A stretch of 64,000 nt of DNA from Troglohyphantes excavatus (lineage: Eukaryota > Arthropoda > Arachnida > Araneae > Linyphiidae). Location of the stretch: the NCBI GenBank assembly GCA_963932185.1, contig OZ010674.1, forward strand, positions 15,985,592 to 16,049,591. The letters are read 5' to 3'. A program made the position numbers and the translations under genes. Shown here one piece after another: positions 32,888 through 44,191 of this stretch (positions within the stretch are counted from its first letter, which is position 1; each line of letters opens with the position of its first letter). A model generated the notes under the pieces. It did not search any database and was not told where the DNA came from. It was given only the letters and a program-made list of their open reading frames with translations.

Positions 32888-34334
32888 CTGGAAGAAAAGA
32901 TCGCAAGTTTTGAAGAAGGGTACAAATTTATCACTGGAGCCTCATTTGAATAGCATGGTGTTACCATTAATCCTATTAATTACAATTTTTTTTAAATAAT
33001 TTTTTAAAGAAATTCTAATTAAATACTTAGTTGCAATTAAATTTTAATAATTAATTTGAAAAAAAAACTAACTAATTATATATTAATTTGCAACCGTAGG
33101 GCAATTTATACTTCTTTTTATTTCTTCTGTTACAAATGTAAAACTTATTATACAATTAAACTTATCACACTTAGCAATATTCTGTACAAAAAAAATTGTA
33201 CTTATTTAAAAAAAAAAATGATGATTTTAAACAGCCCACTTCTTTTTTTAATTTTTAAGTTACATCTTTAATTTTTTTTTATTCAGAAACAGTTGCTGTT
33301 CACAATTCCATATTTCGTGGCCTTAGGGCAACAGTAGGATATGAGCAAAAACGGAGTTGAATATATAAAATTGATTTGAAAATTTGCTGTTTTTTCAATG
33401 CTGAATATCTAAGGCTGTAGTTCAGGAATTTCAAAGAAGACATAAAAATGTCCGAGTGTTCCACTAAATAAAGGCACATTTGCTAAGACCGAAAACTCAT
33501 TTTCGTTTTTTTTTACATGTCTTACTGTTGCTCTGAGGCGACGATTTGTTAGCTTCCGATACCAGAATATGATGACATCTCCAAGAATATAATGGACGTC
33601 GTTGTCGATAAGAAACAAGGAAGTAAATTGAAATAGCTCCAATCCAATACTGATAAGAATAATTTATTTCAATTGTTTTAATCTCAGAGCAGCATTAATT
33701 TTTAATTTTCATTAAAATAAGTCTTGTTTTCCTCGAATAATAAATTAACGTTTATTTTTTAATATAATCACATATTAAATTCTAAATGAAAACTTCATAA
33801 CAAATTTACCTAATTACTGATTGCAGTACCTTTAAGATCTGCAAGTAACTGCAACTTGTTACCAATTGAACTCGGTTTTCAGCAGTGAAGAAGGTATAAT
33901 CACATCAGTGTACATTTTACATTAAAATCTACAATTGCTCAAATTTGTTAACGTTTCATGCATAAAAATATATTATTTAATAATTTGTAAACTACACGTT
34001 TTTGCAATTAGTACAAAACAGATTTGTTTTCTCTACGTTTAATATCGACACCATTGTAAATTTTTTTTAATCGAGACAAATATTTTGAACGTCTTAGTTA
34101 TGGTTGTTAGAACTAAACGCACTATTTCATTTACAGAAAATATAATTTTAAATTGAAACTTTGTTAATGAATAGTTTCTTTTGATATAAAATAATTGGTT
34201 ATATGTAATGGTTTGCTTTTATTGAATTAAAAAAAAATTCCCATGCGTATGTAAATAAACCAAATATTTATATATTTAAACTTTTCAGATCTTGGGGTCA
34301 GTAATATTATTTTAGAGAAATATACGAAGCGTAC
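32888..34334 (-). other. Intron of the granulin-like gene
   Basis: Bounded by GTACGC and TTCCAG on the minus strand. A minus-strand frame at 33409-33642 (77 codons) lies inside; its composition is more coding-like than its surroundings but it matches nothing I know. Confidence 0.6.
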
Positions 34335-34419
34335 CTTCAGGGCATGAAATTTCACCTCCAGCGCACTCCGTGTCAGCGACGATCAGGCAAGGAAGGATCA
34401 ACAGCAACGTAAATTTCAG
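34335..34419 (-). CDS. Granulin-like protein, signal-peptide exon
   Basis: An 85-base exon between an acceptor (TCTTCTTTCAG) and a donor (GAAG/GTACGC). It reads LKFTLLLILPCLIVADTEC, a hydrophobic signal-peptide core with a plausible cleavage at VAD/T, then CAGGEISCPEG. The phase-1 junction joins exactly to the 32457-32887 exon (Gly split as G/GT) and completes a C-X6-C-X5-CC-X7-CC block, strong support for one gene. No in-frame ATG occurs before the upstream stop, so the start codon lies in an earlier exon that I could not find. Confidence 0.7.
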
Positions 34420-34563
34420 CTGAAAGAAGATGAACCATTTATGAGATATTTCCTAATAATTATAACTGAAGGGGTAAGTGGATGATAAGGAGGTATATAA
34501 CATTGAAACAAATGAGTTATTGTCATGTACGAAGGTGGTATGTGTCGACCAGTTTTTTTGACA

Positions 34564-35281
34564 CTAACAACCAGTGGCGGATTTAACAGGCGGCAAATGG
34601 ACAGTTGCCGCCTGGGCCCCTTGCCTTGAGTCCATTCGGGGCCCCCCTTGACTTTAAAAATGAAAAAAAGGATAAAAACAAAAATAATATTCGTTCCTTT
34701 TATTTCAAAATTTTGTTTATTTATTGTCGATTATTTTTTAGTTATATTATCGTTTTATTATTAAGGATTATCGCCGTTCTACTATGGTTAATTATACTTG
34801 AAACAAAGTATTCTAAACATCGAAAGATTTTTTTGCCCATAAAATTAACTTGAAATTGACAATAGAAATTTTGCTAACCAAAAATTTACAATTATTTAAC
34901 AAATTTTGCGTATCAATGTTACAAATATCTTCTTAGAGGGAGCGTTTATTTATTGCTTACCGTTATTTTTCCTCATTTTATGCATCCCCCCCTGTTTCAC
35001 GTCACAATAATTTTTTGCGGGTTTTTCTTTATTAAACCGTCATTAAAAATTCCATTCTAGGTATTTTACCAAATGTCCCATTAAAAAGATAGTGATTTTT
35101 ATAAAAAGTGACTTATATCAAAGTTCTTGAAAGAAGTTTCATAAAATTTCTACAGTTTTTCAACATCGCATAGACACCGAGACCTCCATCCCCCAAGAGT
35201 ACCTGATGTAAATTGAAAACCGGACCCCTCGAAAGTTTTGCCGCCTATGCCTTTTCTCTTAAATCCGCCACTGCTAACAAC
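34564..35281. mobile_element. 702-bp non-autonomous hAT MITE with 8-bp TSD
   Basis: CTAACAAC flanks the element at 34564-34571 and 35274-35281. It starts CAGTGGCGGATTTAA and ends TTAAATCCGCCACTG, with GGCGGCAAA repeated inverted further in. No transposase; frames inside are accidental. Confidence 0.94.
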
Positions 35282-35691
35282 AGAACTGTAGCGAAGTTTT
35301 ATTAATAGAGATACCAGCGCTCTCGGAAATAACACTCTTATTTTTGAGGTTGCTGTGATCCTCAGAGCTACTTTCGTTATATTTGACAATAGTTTCTTCA
35401 TTTAATAACCTAACTTTTTGACGAAACAAGATTCCTCAATTTTTGACGAAATTAATTCACTCAGATTCTTTTAAGGCCCTTTTCAAATGCGCCAATATAC
35501 ATTGACAAATGTATATTGCTTAATTTTTGGCGAAATAAATTTGGTTAAAAAAAGCGATAAAATTGATTTCTTCAGTTTGACGAAATATTTCATCGGAGCC
35601 TATAGCAGGCGTTTGTATTGTCAAAAATGACAAAAGTTTCGTCAAATATGGGAGAGCATTTTTAACAGTGAGTTTCATGAAGAAAGTACAA
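35282..35691. other. Non-coding stretch
   Basis: Repeated GACGAAA-type words and a small inverted repeat CAATATACATT/AATGTATATTG (about 35494-35520). No gene. Confidence 0.4.
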
Positions 35692-36044
35692 CCCAGCAAA
35701 AAAGTCAGCATGAAACCTTCAGCAAAATTGTCAAATTGAAGGTTTTATCAAGGATATTAAAACAAAAAACTGCAATTTTTTTATAGTTTTTAATTTTCCT
35801 GCATAAAACCTTTAAAATATCTGCATTTTCCCTTCATGATTAAAAATTGAATCTTTTTTGCAAATTTTTATGAAGGTTTTTTACAGTTTTTATGAAGTTT
35901 TTTTTTACAGTTTTTATGAAGGATATTGAAACAAAAACCTGTAATTTTATAGATCTTCAAAAAAAAAAAAAATGCAGTTTTCCTGTATAAAACCTTCAAT
36001 TTCAAAAAATTTATGAAGGTTTTATGCTGACTTATTTTGCTGGG
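35692..36044. mobile_element. TIR MITE, CCCAGCAAAA family, copy 1
   Basis: Begins CCCAGCAAAAAAGTCAGCAT and ends ATGCTGACTTATTTTGCTGGG, inverted ends of about 30 bp with small indels. The interior repeats TTTTTATGAAGGTTTT-like words. A second family member is at 56684-57027. Confidence 0.75.
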
Positions 36045-36702
36045 AACGGAATACGAAATGAAAACGTTCAAGTCAAATATCTCAAAACTTGCTTTTTGTT
36101 ACATACCTACCTCGTTGTTCACTTATGCCTTTAATTATGGAAAACAACCTTATAACTACACATATACTTTTGTATTCTTTTATATGTATTTTACTTTTTA
36201 CTAGGTGTGATTGCGTGTTACCGGGAACCCATTAAAGCTAATAGATTTTTTAAAATTTGAATAAAAAGTTTTATTATATAATAGTTATTATTTCTTTTAT
36301 TTGTTAGATCAATAACCAATAGTAATGTGTCAACAAAATTTAAATAGGCGTATGCATTGATGCAGTGGGAAAAAGAATCATCTCTACACCGTAATATAAA
36401 TGCACTTAAAAATGAGTACCCGAACATACTCGTTTTTCTTTGAGTACAATTTTATCGTAAATAAGAGCGATGACGTACTCAAATTTAAGCAACCGTACTT
36501 TCTCAAAATTGAGCAGTGTGATTTAATATTGTTAATCTCAGCTTCTGTTTAATCCATCTTAACAAAGTGACCTGAAAAATTTAAAATAGTTGTTCAGAAG
36601 ATTCGTTTCCACATAAAACTGAGTTATTACAACTCAATTGTTTTACTTCCCATTCTTTTGGCACACCATTTTAACATTTCTTCTGTTTATAACTTATTCA
36701 AG
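36045..36702. other. AT-rich DNA without a recognised gene
   Basis: Nothing supported. Confidence 0.5.
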
Positions 36703-36775
36703 TCGCCCTGGTGGTTAAACGGATAAGGCTCTGAACTGTGGTGTCCGAAGATCTGTGTTCGATTCTTAGTTGTAA
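36703..36775 (+). repeat. tRNA-like segment (SINE head or tRNA pseudogene)
   Basis: TGGTTAAACGG (from 36712) is a perfect pol III A-box and TGTTCGATTCT (from 36757) a near-perfect B-box at tRNA spacing. No complete acceptor-stem pairing or CCA. Different from the head of the main SINE family. Confidence 0.55.
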
Positions 36776-38640
36776 ATGTCGATATTTATTCAAAGGGATT
36801 TATGAAAGCAGCCTATGTAGGTTAGAATCTGCTCTTTTTATACATTGTACTAATTTTTCAGTGCATGTCTTTTTCGAAATTGAAACTTATGTATTCGGAG
36901 CCATGATAAGCATCGAATGTACACAAAAATGAGTATATTTAAATCATTTCTGACTTTCTATTTTTAATAGTGCATAGATATACAGAAGGAAATAGAGCCA
37001 TCTCTAGTAATTCGAGCATTGTTCGTCGAAGAGCAAAACCACATATATTGTGAAACAGAAAATTAACAATTTCTACAAACTGTCAAACTGCGATTCAATT
37101 TTTTTTTCATATGGGTTGCCTTCAAATGAAAATGCGATCCGAATTTTAAATAGCAACACCCAATCTGACGACTCAGTATTTTTACTATACTACTTCTAAA
37201 CAGCCCAAACACTCACAAAATTCCTATTTTTATAAATTTTAAAATGAAAGTTCTTAAAATGCACATTTTCTACAGCAACTCCGTGGTTAAAATTATTCTG
37301 GCTTAGGGGTGGTTTATAAAATGTATAAGTAGATTATCCTTTTCATTTTTATTTTTGTATATAACTTTCAATTGTAACCAGCGTTATCCATTTATGTATT
37401 ATCTTATATGTTTGTCCTATTATCATGTCCACGTCACCTGTATATATTTCATGTTCCCGTTACGTGTGTCTATATATTGTTCCTGTTATTACGATTGTAA
37501 CGCCCTCTACATATTTTAAGACGCTCCCTCTGCGCCGGGAAAGCGTCAGTCATGTAACTGCATTCTTACGGGGAATGCGTAATTTAGGTTCGTCCCACCC
37601 CGAGTTATTGTAATGTTAGGCTTATGTGATTAAAAATGTTTATGTTCAATCCTTGAGCAGTTATTTAGTCTATACGCCTTATACAATTGTTTTTCAAAAT
37701 CGAAGCAAAAACGGGAGATTGAGAAATGATTGGATCAGGGTACAAAATTACAAGGAATTGTTCTGAGGTCTTTCCTTCCGAATATATGCGAATAGTTATA
37801 GAACTAGTGCATAATTAAAAAATTAATCAATTAATGTGATTCGTTGGCGAGTAAAAAAATAAATATTATGACTACTTACCATGTTGTATTAAATTCTAAT
37901 CACTGGCTTCCGAAACAGAAGTGTAATATAAATCCTCTTTGAAATAAACTTTCGCACTAAATAAGTCTCAACCCTTTACCAATGAAACGAGTTATTCTGA
38001 CAAAGGAAATTGTTTTTGCTATCAAACTGATAAAAAAAATTATCACAGGTGTTAGTTGCTGATATTCGTGAAAATATTACAACGACTTTTGAAAAGCTTA
38101 TCGAACCGTTGTTATCATTATTCGAAAAATAAATTCAATGCCTTATATTTGTATTACCTGTATATGATAAAAGAGTTCGATTGATTAAATTATAGATAAC
38201 ATCTCCCTTTCAAAATGTATTGATATCCGAGCAGGTTACGATTCGCATTGAAATATTTTAAGGTTTTACAATTTGCTTCTACAAACATAAGAGATTTACA
38301 TTCGACTGGCAATCACAGGGCGTGTATTGCAATTTATAAATTTGAAACAGATGCGATTACATTTTGACCATAAATATAGCAAAAATCGGGCTATATGAAC
38401 CCATTAAAAAATATGTTAATTCGTTAAAAATTGTTAATGTTCTATTGGAGCAAATTTTATTGTTTTTGACTCTTAATTTTAAAATTAAAAATGTATTAGG
38501 TAAGTATATATTTTGATGTTTAAGGGGCACAATTTTTACGATTTTCTGTTTTTTTTTGGATTAAAATAACAGATATATACGAAGTATTATTTTTGTCACC
38601 AAAATTTTCCATCTAGCGTAATTTTCTTTTAGCCAATAAA
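36776..38640. other. Mostly unannotated; possible solo LTR at 37496-37685
   Basis: 37496-37685 starts TGTAACGCCCTC, is GC-richer than its surroundings, holds an ATTAAA signal and ends in TATACA, as a short Gypsy LTR might, but no target duplication is visible. A mariner-like scrap (AATAGCAACACCCAAT) lies near 37150. Confidence 0.3.
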
Positions 38641-38658
38641 AATTGGCGAAAAGACGCA

Positions 38659-38751
38659 ATGGATATGTTTTTAAACCTATTAATTTTAAACTCGTTAACA
38701 CTTCCAAGTGTTTATGGCTTCAACTCAAAATCTTACATGCATTGTATTAAG
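38659..38751 (+). CDS. Possible signal-peptide exon, interrupted by a repeat
   Basis: From ATG at 38659 the frame reads MDMFLNLLILNSLTLPSVYG, a convincing signal-peptide shape, then FNSKSYMHCIK before running into a Tc1/mariner-like end at the TA of 38752-38753. No downstream exon found; could be chance in AT-rich DNA. Confidence 0.2.
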
Positions 38752-38940
38752 TACAGTGACGGACAAAATAAAACAAACCCGTTACACTTGAACGCTATTG
38801 ATCGTAGGACTAAACTAAATATACTAATTTGTAGAGAATTAAATCTTCTACAAATTCATATGCAAACAAAACTTATATAGGGGGCTGTCTTTATATTAAA
38901 ATACGCACCAACTTTAAAATGTTCAATAGCACACCTATTT
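38752..38940 (+). repeat. Tc1/mariner-like terminal region, copy 3
   Basis: TA then CAGTGACGGACAAAATAAAA, a typical Tc1-type end, followed by TATATTAAAATACGCACCAA and AATAGCA shared with copy 2. Confidence 0.6.
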
Positions 38941-39629
38941 TTTTATAACGCAGAAATATTTTTCACCCTCAAAATAACTTAGATTAATATTTCCGTTAAT
39001 TTTGTACAATTATATGTAGATATATTAAAAAATCCGTAGCGTTTGCATTTGAGGGTCTGTCTCCATATTCTACAGTCCGTATACGAAAAGAAGAACGTTA
39101 TGCTGTTGCATTGAATAGAACAATAGCTGTGGCGGTAACTGCCAGCTGAGGTTCTTTTTTTCGACTTACCTAGAACTGTTCTAATAGTAAAATAAGACAC
39201 TGAGTAGTTTTTTTTACAGATATGTTACTATTTCAAAAGAATTTTATATAGTATTTTTGAGGATGTCAAATTTTCATCATTTGTATTCTTCGGATGTTCT
39301 AAAACTATACAGGAGAATGACGAAACTCATATGGTAAGAAGAATTACAAATTATAGAATATATTTTGAACAAATTATTTATTCTAGGTTTAAAGTCCATA
39401 TGACAATTATTTACTTTAATTTTAAAATTCAGACGGAACACAAACTTTTAAAAATATTCTAAATAGGTTTTACTTATAGCTGTTTTTTAATTCTAAATTT
39501 AAATGAAATATTATAAATGATATATTTACACACATCATTTTTAATTAATGTTATGAATTGCTGATATTTTTATAAGGTTATGATTGTTTTACATTTTAAA
39601 TTGTGTCCGAAAAGTATGTTTACGCTTTT

Positions 39630-39860
39630 AAAAATCCTTTAAAAGAGACAGCAATTCGACTTTTCAGTCAATCAGTGACACGAATTGGGGATTTTGAAAC
39701 ATTTTTTTTCATGTAACCCCATAAAAAGTCCAAAGACGAGACACCTGGATAATCTAGGTGGGTAAACATCTCCTTGTCTAACCGAACATCACGATATTTT
39801 GCGTGTAACCAACGGTGCACACAATCGAACTTTTATAGAGATTGTAAAAAACACACTTTG
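39630..39860 (-). pseudogene. Mariner-type DDE transposase fragment, degenerate
   Basis: On the minus strand the frame reads VHRWLHAKYRDVRLDKEM, then YPGVSSLDFLWGYMKKNV and SKSPI. LDF.LWGYMK is the third-catalytic-residue block of mariner-like transposases (SPDL.P.DFFLWG...K), here with the SPDL part altered. A TAG follows soon after. Short and isolated. Confidence 0.6.
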
Positions 39861-39986
39861 AGAATTCTTTTATAAAAATATCACTTGTGCGCAACTTCAT
39901 TTGTTTTTAATGATTTTTAACCGACTTCTTGCACGTCATCTAATACCGCCAACGCGCCGAAGAGAGAGGTTATCAATTCGACATTT

Positions 39987-40334
39987 ATGTATCTTTTTAT
40001 GCATGTTTGCGCATATTTTCTGTTCAAATTACGATATTTAGATAAAGTGTTGTTGTTGGATAGAAGATGTGGTGCAGAAGACTTGGGAGCATTTTATAAT
40101 ACATATCCGGATATTGACGACCGTCAGCGTGGTTTTGTTTTAACTCGACCTTTCGGTTCTTACATGTATATTGGCACCACCCAGAAAGAGCCTTTCTGGC
40201 TCGATCGATTGCACGAGCGACTTTGGAATAAAAGATCCTTGGTTCCAGCCGTGCCTTCGCGTCGAATTTTATTTGAAATCAGCCTTGTTCGACAAAACAA
40301 ATTTCGTGAAAAAATACGACAAAATGAATTTTAG
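39987..40334 (+). CDS. Orphan open frame, unknown
   Basis: 115 codons with balanced composition in the second half (LDRRCGAEDLGAFYNTYPDI, RPFGSYMYIGTTQKEPFWLD) and GC content above its surroundings. Not recognised. It might be part of a decayed element or a host exon; there is no clear splice site or promoter. Confidence 0.2.
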   Translation: MYLFMHVCAYFLFKLRYLDKVLLLDRRCGAEDLGAFYNTYPDIDDRQRGFVLTRPFGSYMYIGTTQKEPFWLDRLHERLWNKRSLVPAVPSRRILFEISLVRQNKFREKIRQNEF

Positions 40335-40791
40335 TTTAACGAAATTTTAATGGGTGCATTTCGCGCTGATAACTATTTCTTCAAAAAATGACAATATTTT
40401 CTTCATAAAGGAGCATCTCTTTTCCCCAACGCTTCAAACTATAGAACTATATATTTTCCTACGTTTTCTTTGAAATAGAATTGACATCATTCAAGGAATA
40501 AACCTTGAACATTGAGTTGTTGTCGATTATTAGTTATCAGAATTTCTTGTGTTTATTTTTTAGCGATAATGATACTGAAGCATTGTCCAGATTTCAGTAC
40601 ATTGTCTGACACCTTGTTCACACAATTTCGATTTGGTAACTATACAATAGTTTGAATATATTTTAAATCAAAAATATCTATTTGGATACTAATAATGACA
40701 AAATGGTGAGAAGATGTGTACTTTACCCAAAACATAAGTTATAACTTTTATTGCTTCCAGTCAGTATAATATTCTATATAATATTGGTCAC

Positions 40792-41013
40792 AATTTGTTG
40801 GGTAATGGTCATTGTTTGGATGTTTAACTACAAATGGTAAACTATTCTTTTGGCTATGCTATAACTACTTTGCTTGTAGCTACTAAAACTAAGCGACTTG
40901 CTAAAAATATAAGCGAAGTAGTTGGACAAAAATGAAGTTTAAGTATGCAAATACAGCTAAATGTGATAGAGCCGAACAATGAACGTCGCCCAACAATTTA
41001 TGAACGCCCTGTA
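40792..41013. mobile_element. TIR MITE, copy 1 (TACAGGG family)
   Basis: Left end TATTGGTCACAATTTGTTGG, right end CAACAATTTATGAACGCCCTGTA, roughly inverted; interior AACTACTTTGC...CTAAGCGACTTG is shared with 41758-42191. TA at the ends fits a Tc1/mariner-type target. Confidence 0.75.
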
Positions 41014-41757
41014 CTAAAAGAATTTTATATATTCTTTAACTAAAGAAGGTTAGAATCAGAAGAGTGTAAAATCGTTTATGACATTTATTAGTAGTGTATG
41101 AGGTTAGTTATGAAAAATATTCATAAGTATTTTTAGAAAACCAAGGGAAACAATGAATAAATGAAAGCATACAATGTCTTCAATTACAAGATTTATATAT
41201 TATCAATTCAGTTTATCATGACCCGTTTTTCCATTTACATATTCATAGAATTATATTGCATTGTTATAAAGTGACGCAGAAATAAATATATTATCATAGG
41301 CTTAGTCAAGTCATGCGTGGAGAATAATATGCCACTACAATTTAAATTTTCATTACATTTTTTATGTCCGTTACCTTAACAGGAAATACTATTCCCATTT
41401 AAAAACTGTCGATAATCTCAATAGTTTTCAGTGGATTCCTTTCCCAAACAATATTTGTAATCGGAGGAGGTGGTCTCTTATAATACAAGTTCCTTCAATG
41501 TGGTTTCACTTTTTAATCCATATAAAAATAGTAAATGAATATTTTTTAGCCTTTTGAAACTACAGAGTTTTCTTTTTACTAGCATTCGAATAGAAAAACG
41601 AAACAAAATTTTAAATTCATTTACTAATGATTTTTTTTATAACTAATAAATTTTAATTTCATTTACTAAAACATTCCCCCCCCCCCCTAAAAAACTAATA
41701 TTAGATATACCAAGGTAATGCATGTTTAATATTTGGAGTTTCTGGAACTTTAAAGAA

Positions 41758-42191
41758 ATAAAGGGTGGTCACAAATTGTTGGTCGATAATCATCATTTGA
41801 CTGTTTAACTGCATATAATAAGGAAATGTACATAGTAACCGGCCCGCCCGAAGGCATTCGGCACGTTTTTTTGGTCGAGGTTCTGCTGTTGCGACAGCAA
41901 GCCTGCTCAAACGTAGATCATTGCAGTTAGTTTGATTTGAAATGATCCGTTTTAGTTTATTCGTTCAATTTTTCCAGCTTCTGATTGAATTTTTATTTTA
42001 ATATAGAGAATACAACTACACACAATAAATCATTCTTTTATAACTACTTTGTTTGTTGCTACTAAAGCTAAGCGACTTGTTTAAAATATAACCGAAGCAA
42101 ATGGACAGAACAATGTTTTATTTTAGCAATACAACTAAATGTGAGACAGTCAAACAATGACCACCACCCAACAATTTGTGACCACCCTGTA
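41758..42191. mobile_element. TIR MITE, copy 2, with inner insertion
   Basis: Left AAAGGGTGGTCACAAATTGTTGG and right CAACAATTTGTGACCACCCTGTA are inverted ends. It carries about 180 extra bases (roughly 41845-42025, starting CCGGCCCGCCCGAAGG) that are absent from copy 1. Confidence 0.8.
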
Positions 42192-43874
42192 TAAAGAATA
42201 AATTCGGGCATATGGGTGTTTACGTCCTATGGAAAAATGTCGTACAACTCCACGCTGCGGAAAGATAGGGCCAACGTGTAATATTAATATCAGATTCACA
42301 TTTTCAAAGACAAGTTTTGTGTATATGCAATTTGGTTATTTAAAAGAAATATACATACTGTAAAGTAAAAATTATTTTTATTTGTAACACATAATTGTAT
42401 ACTTTATTATTTAAAAAAAAATTTGCGAACTCTCCCTTATGTTTGAGGACACCACAAATGTTGCCTCATTCAATCTTTTTCTCCTTTAAAAGTGAAAAAG
42501 ATCGCTGTCTTCTAAAGAGAAAGCTCAGTTTTCAAGTTCTTTTTTAAATGGTTAGTAATTTTATTTATATACTAATATTACGAAATGTGACGATTATTAT
42601 TATATATTTCCTATGAATAAAAAAACATAATAAAACTTTTTTATTTCTGTTGTCTTCTTTATTACTCCATCTTCCCCTATTATATACAAATTAAAACGAT
42701 CTCTGAAATGGTGTTAAATTTGATGTCTTTTAAAGCAATAAGATTAAAAACAACAATTGAAATTAAACCACTAATGTACTTATTTTCTTTGAAAAAATAG
42801 TTCACTTACTGATTGCTCGTAAAGAGAAATAAGTAAAAATATATTTGAAAAGTTATTATTTTTTTTGTTTAATAACTTATTTTTTAATAAATGAGTATAA
42901 TCTTTTAAAAATGTTTTTAAAAAATAGCAAAATCCAAATTCATAAGAAAGCTAGGTAGTGTAAGTAATTTTTTTGTTAAGTAAACTATATTTGTTGATTC
43001 TTAAAAATGAAGTACTAGGTACCGTAATGGATTAAACAGATTCAAGAATATAATACTGAAACAGGATGTTGGTCAAATTCTTATGTAACAGTTCAAGAAC
43101 TTAATATTAATGGGATAGAACAAAATAACAAATCCAAAATTTTATTGCTTTTAGCTAAAACTAAGGAATTGTAGAAATTTCCATCATAACAATTAATTTT
43201 TCAAAGTACACTTTATCACTTTCTGAATAAAAATATTTTTATTCAATGCATCATTTCTCTCATATGCTTTATGTTATAAGGCAATGGTTTCTTTCATATT
43301 AACCTTTTATGTGAAACTGTACACCAGTAATTTTACATCAGAAGATATAATAATTAAATTTATAGTTGGTATAAAATGTTGTATATGTTCTTCTCAATAA
43401 AATTTTTAAATATCTAAAATGAAGATTTGTTAAAGGTTATATTAAGTCACTTTTAACAACATTGATAAGATTTATTAATATTGTTTAGGCCAAATTGTTG
43501 AGTTTTACTTAAGAAAATTAAACTGAATCCATATTTTAAAAAATGATAATATTTGTTTAGCCCATAGTTGCTTGTCATTGTTTCCATAGACACAGTCTCT
43601 ATTTTCAATTATTTTACATTTTTTACAAATAAGCAGCTTTATTTAGTATCTCGTAGACATTGCTGCTAATGGATGTTATAATCTGACAACTAATTAAAAA
43701 ACATTTTTTAAAATAATAACCTTATAGCTAAGTGCTTGTTAACTCAACTTAGTCTAAATGTTCAAATGAAATAATAATATAAAAATCTTTTAAAACAATA
43801 CAACCATATTTTTAAGTATCTCTCAAAAGCTATAGGAAAATGTGCTTGGACGTTTCACTCGCATCTAATGGACA
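42192..43874. other. AT-rich DNA without a recognised gene
   Basis: Nothing supported. Confidence 0.5.
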
Positions 43875-43879
43875 CTCAA

Positions 43880-44191
43880 TGTTATGTACCATGCGAGCTG
43901 CGGAGACGAGAGACGATCGGGAATTGGCATCTTTTCTCTCGCGCGTTGGCGCACTTGGCGCTCTTTCTCCTCACGGCATACTGGCAAACCTTCATTCGGA
44001 AGACTGCGTTCCTAAGATTAGGGCGTTTTTTAGCATGGGTCTAGGATGACCAAACTCACCGTCTCTCCGTTTCCCGGCTCAGAATGACCGGTTGCTTGCA
44101 TAATCTCTTTCTAATAAATCGTTTGTTACCAAAAAGCTATACAGTCCATTATAATTATCCAGCGCCGGTACTCTAGAAGTAGTACTTAACA
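43880..44191 (+). repeat. BEL/Pao 5' LTR
   Basis: Direct repeat of 46205-46509 apart from an extra GAGACGA unit near 43906-43912. The 61-74-codon open frames crossing each LTR are accidental. Confidence 0.95.

Noticed and set aside
32560..32913. 117-codon plus-strand frame
   Set aside because: Antisense shadow of the cysteine-rich exon; the minus frame has signal peptide, splice sites and cysteine pattern.
34605..34853. 82-codon frame
   Set aside because: Inside the non-autonomous hAT MITE and low in complexity.
37496..37685. Solo Gypsy LTR
   Set aside because: TG...CA ends and a polyadenylation signal are present but flanks do not match, so it was not listed as an element.
43840..44049. 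69-codon frame repeated at 46143-46367
   Set aside because: It repeats because it lies in the two BEL/Pao LTRs.
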